Assembly: GCA_037447655.1 (NCBI GenBank)
Contig: JBBHKE010002231.1
Span: 1-18,788, forward strand
Source: Zygnema cylindricum
Lineage: Eukaryota; Streptophyta; Zygnematophyceae; Zygnematales; Zygnemataceae
DNA length: 18,788 bases
Direction of reading: 5' to 3'
Shown here: in pieces, positions 16,718 through 18,788 of the stretch
Position numbering within the stretch: the stretch's first letter is position 1
Layout of the letters: every line of letters begins with the position of its first letter
Notes under the pieces: model-generated
Databases searched by the model: none
Told to the model about the DNA's origin: nothing
What the model saw: the letters and a program-made list of their open reading frames with translations, nothing else
Position numbers and translations under genes: made by a program

Positions 16718-18646
16718 TACATATATAAAAACATATACATATATATACATACATATATATACATATATATATACATACATATATATACATATATATATAC
16801 ATACATATATATACATATATATGTATACATATTTATATATATGCATAAACATGTGTGTGTGTGTACATATATTTGTCATATGAAATATAGAATTTGTCAA
16901 TTTAGATTTTAAGTGGTAAAAAGAACATTCGTACCAATAAATAATATAAGAAAAGTGATACACGGTGTAGTTCTACCTTTAAGCGTTGAGGCTTTCCCTT
17001 TTTTCTCATGTCACAAAGTCAATCCACACTAATTAGTACGAGAATGAAACTTTCTTCCCTTTGATTCTCTTTTGTATTCTTTTGTTTCCTTTTCTCCTAT
17101 TCTTTTCCATTGCTTCCAGTTTATATCCCTTGCCGTAATCCTCCCTTCAATATAGGATAACGTATATAATGACATAATACACCACAATATAATATTAGTA
17201 TAATACAAAATAATACAACATAACATAAAATAACATAACATAATATGATAATAAAATACAATACAACACTACAATATAATACAATACAATATAATATAGT
17301 ATGATATAATATAACAACATATAATGTAATATATTATGTTAATAATATAAAAAATATACCTGACAAAATCATATCCTGACTGAAGTTTTACGAGATAATC
17401 GCTTAATCCTTCGTTTCCAAAAGGTTTGGTTCCGTGAAAATCGGGAACTGTCATAACCGCCGTTTTTCCGTCTCCCAATAAATAAACCTGACAAAAAAAT
17501 AATTTTGTTTATGTTTTCATTTTATTTTTTTGAAGAAGGTGGAGAGGGTGGAGGAAGAGGAGCCTTTTCAACTGCTCAAAAAAAAAAAAAAAAAGAGCGG
17601 ACACTCGGATTGAAAAAATAAACAGATGAAAGAAACAAACGGATAAATAAAGGAATAAACAAATAAATAAAGAAATAAACTGAAGCCTGAAAAAATACCT
17701 GAATAACAGAAAATTCGGAGGTCAATTGTTTTAAATTTTCCGTCGATCCAAATTCCGCGAAAGAAAAAGTTTTCTTTAAATTTTTCGGCAAAATTTCTGG
17801 TATTTCTCGTGGTGTATTATATTTTATCGATCGATTCAATTCAATTTTCGGTTCTTTTTCAAAATTTGAGAACACAAAACCGGGAAATTTGTTCACTTTA
17901 CAGTTATTTTCGTAATAATCCGTACTTCCATTAAACGGAATTCCGTAATAATTTACAAAATACGGAACACGAAGATTCTGCAATTTTGATGGATTTTTTC
18001 TGCAAAAGACAAAAAAAAGAAAAAACAAATAAAACAAAACAAAGCAAAAAGCAATAGGAAAGAGGATTTAGAAAATTTTCCGAAAAAAACTCTTTGTAAC
18101 AAGGAAACAACACTAAAAACAATATTTTTCTTTGAGTTTTTGATAGTAAAAGAAATTTGCACTAATTTTTTTTTTTCTCTTTGACTTCAGTCTAAACTGG
18201 AAAGGTTTTAAGAATCCTTTCAAAAAAAAAAACCCTAAGAAGGAAAGAAAAACAAAAATGAAAAACAAAATGAACGAAATACAAAAAAAGCCAATTGCAC
18301 TAAAATACTCTAAAACCTTGAGAAACCCCCCCCAAAAAAAAAAAGTACCTTTGTACTGTAAGAGTCATAAAATCGTTTTCCGGCATTATCGAAGGAGACA
18401 TTAATTCTCCGAAAAAAAGACTTTTAAGTAAAAAAGTCGGTCGAATAAATAAACTATTTACTCTCGAATGGACGTTTCGATACATTCCCAATTTTTGCGC
18501 TTTTAATTTTATAAATTTTAAAGTTTCCAAACCGTCGATTTTTTTCACCTCCAACCCGGCTAGAATTTTGACATCTGAAATATTTAGCAAGGATGAAGTT
18601 GCCCGAAAAAAAAAAGAAAAATTTCCACTCGATAAAGCCTCAAAAA
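15703..18646 (-). CDS. S41-family serine peptidase (CPAF-like), four exons, 5' incomplete
   Basis: Exons in transcript order are 18646-18349, 17999-17699, 17487-17360 and 16492-15703, with GT-AG introns of 349, 211 and 867 bp. Junction phases 2, 0 and 2 agree across all three introns, giving about 505 codons with the start beyond the window. Exon 1 has a PDZ-like GLEVKKIDG segment. Exon 4 opens with [11 protein letters not shown], the conserved D..GNGGG block of S41, and carries [12 protein letters not shown], where the Ser of YSTC (codon 16071-16069) is the likely nucleophile, then IGGR..GPFQ. The ending ([20 protein letters not shown]) fits the end of fungal and other CPAF-like S41 proteins. 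S41 enzymes cut proteins using a serine nucleophile. Substrate, signal peptide and catalytic His are not visible. Probably an active gene, as no lesion is seen. Confidence 0.85.
16678..16870. repeat. TA microsatellite and 26-bp minisatellite in intron
   Basis: About 17 TA units (16678-16711) are followed by TACATACATATATATACATA-type units with a period of about 26 bp, about three copies (16746-16825), then a short GT run. It lies inside the 867-bp intron, so the Tyr/Ile-rich open frames here are not genes. Confidence 0.9.
17150..17350. repeat. AT-rich ATAATACAATA low-complexity tract in intron
   Basis: Irregular repeats of ATAATA, ACAATA and ATAACA near the donor end of the same intron. No other feature seen. 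Confidence 0.8.
17360..17487 (-). CDS. S41 peptidase exon (third visible)
   Basis: Acceptor TTTTGTCAG, donor TCAG/GTATAT; 128 bp. Encodes [19 protein letters not shown] and ends KLQSGYDFV plus two bases of an Arg codon completed in the last exon. Its VPDFHG strand would lead into the catalytic core. Confidence 0.8.
17699..17999 (-). CDS. S41 peptidase exon (second visible)
   Basis: Acceptor TTTTGCAG, donor CAG/GTATTT; 301 bp. Encodes [19 protein letters not shown], a Cys, several Asn/Lys-rich stretches and ends TSEFSVIQ in phase 0. This is the variable region between the PDZ-like part and the catalytic core. Confidence 0.8.
18349..18646 (-). CDS. S41 peptidase exon (first visible)
   Basis: Acceptor AATGCAG lies after a long T-rich tract; the exon starts in phase 1 (two bases complete the first codon). 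Donor AAG/GTACTT. It encodes [13 protein letters not shown], the PDZ-like [15 protein letters not shown], and [11 protein letters not shown]. Open frame upstream of the acceptor is T-rich and is intron. Confidence 0.75.
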
Positions 18647-18788
18647 CTGCATTAAAAAACAAAAAAAAAAAAAAGAAAAAGAAAAAGAAAAACTGAAGGA
18701 AATAAATAAATAGAACAGGGATAATTTCCACTCCCTAAAAATGTGCGAAGAGGGAGAGGGAGAGGGAAAGGGGGAGGGGGAGGGGGAG
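18647..18788 (-). other. Upstream intron of the peptidase gene, GA-rich at window edge
   Basis: On the gene's strand this is intron DNA leading to the AATGCAG acceptor through a T-rich tract. The last 40 bases on the + strand are GAGGGAGAGGG-type purine sequence, the complement of the CT tracts near 15600. No further exon is recognised. Confidence 0.55.

Noticed and set aside
16534-16963. Tyr/Ile/Met-rich open frames on both strands
   Set aside because: They are translations of the TA satellite within the peptidase intron.

Overview
This is eukaryotic nuclear DNA. It holds a spliced gene with GT-AG introns, a Ty1/copia LTR retrotransposon, several MITE-type DNA transposons and abundant simple repeats, and it shows no operon layout. 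The copia element has a copia-type primer-binding site matching the anticodon arm of initiator tRNA-Met. Together with the hAT-like and PIF/Harbinger-like MITEs this fits an invertebrate animal, but the species cannot be fixed from the sequence. I see no tRNA, rRNA or CRISPR.

Left part (1-7741): imperfect tandem repeats (1-327) are followed by one arm of a diverged large inverted repeat (655-1203; partner about 12930-13484). That arm is interrupted by a full-length copia element (1204-7736) with LTRs of 1067 and 1066 bp, a 5-bp target duplication (GTCGA/GTCAA), a primer-binding site, the domain order gag-protease-integrase-RT-RNase H, and a polypurine tract. All five domains are recognisable, but at least four in-frame stops and four frame changes break the reading frame, so the element is dead. 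The LTRs differ at roughly 3.5% of positions by my hand count.

Middle part (7742-14580): this is a nested-transposon zone without a confident host gene. It contains a hAT-like MITE (9026-9494, TIR starting TAGTGTTG) and four copies of one PIF/Harbinger-like MITE family (TAA target sites, TIR GGGTRYGTCYCCATGTAC). Two of these copies are intact and sit head to head, sharing one TAA between them (9845-10610 and 10614-11401). The zone also has an unrecognised 148-codon reverse-strand frame (11720-12163), a run of 32 G (12729-12760), the right arm of the large inverted repeat, and a short relic of a second copia reverse transcriptase (14452-14580). The large inverted repeat may be the termini of one old element of about 6.3 kb (copia excluded) that later accumulated the other insertions.

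Right part (15300-18788): four exons of a reverse-strand gene for an S41-family (C-terminal-processing/CPAF-like) serine peptidase, whose splice phases all agree. The 5' end lies beyond the window. The terminal exon is followed by two degenerate copies of its own 3' end, separated by CT-rich tracts. Introns carry TA-rich satellites.

The most interesting items are the head-to-head MITE dimer sharing one target site, the nested composite bounded by the large inverted repeat, the S41 peptidase gene and the tandem copies of its last exon, and the half-tRNA-type primer site of the copia element.
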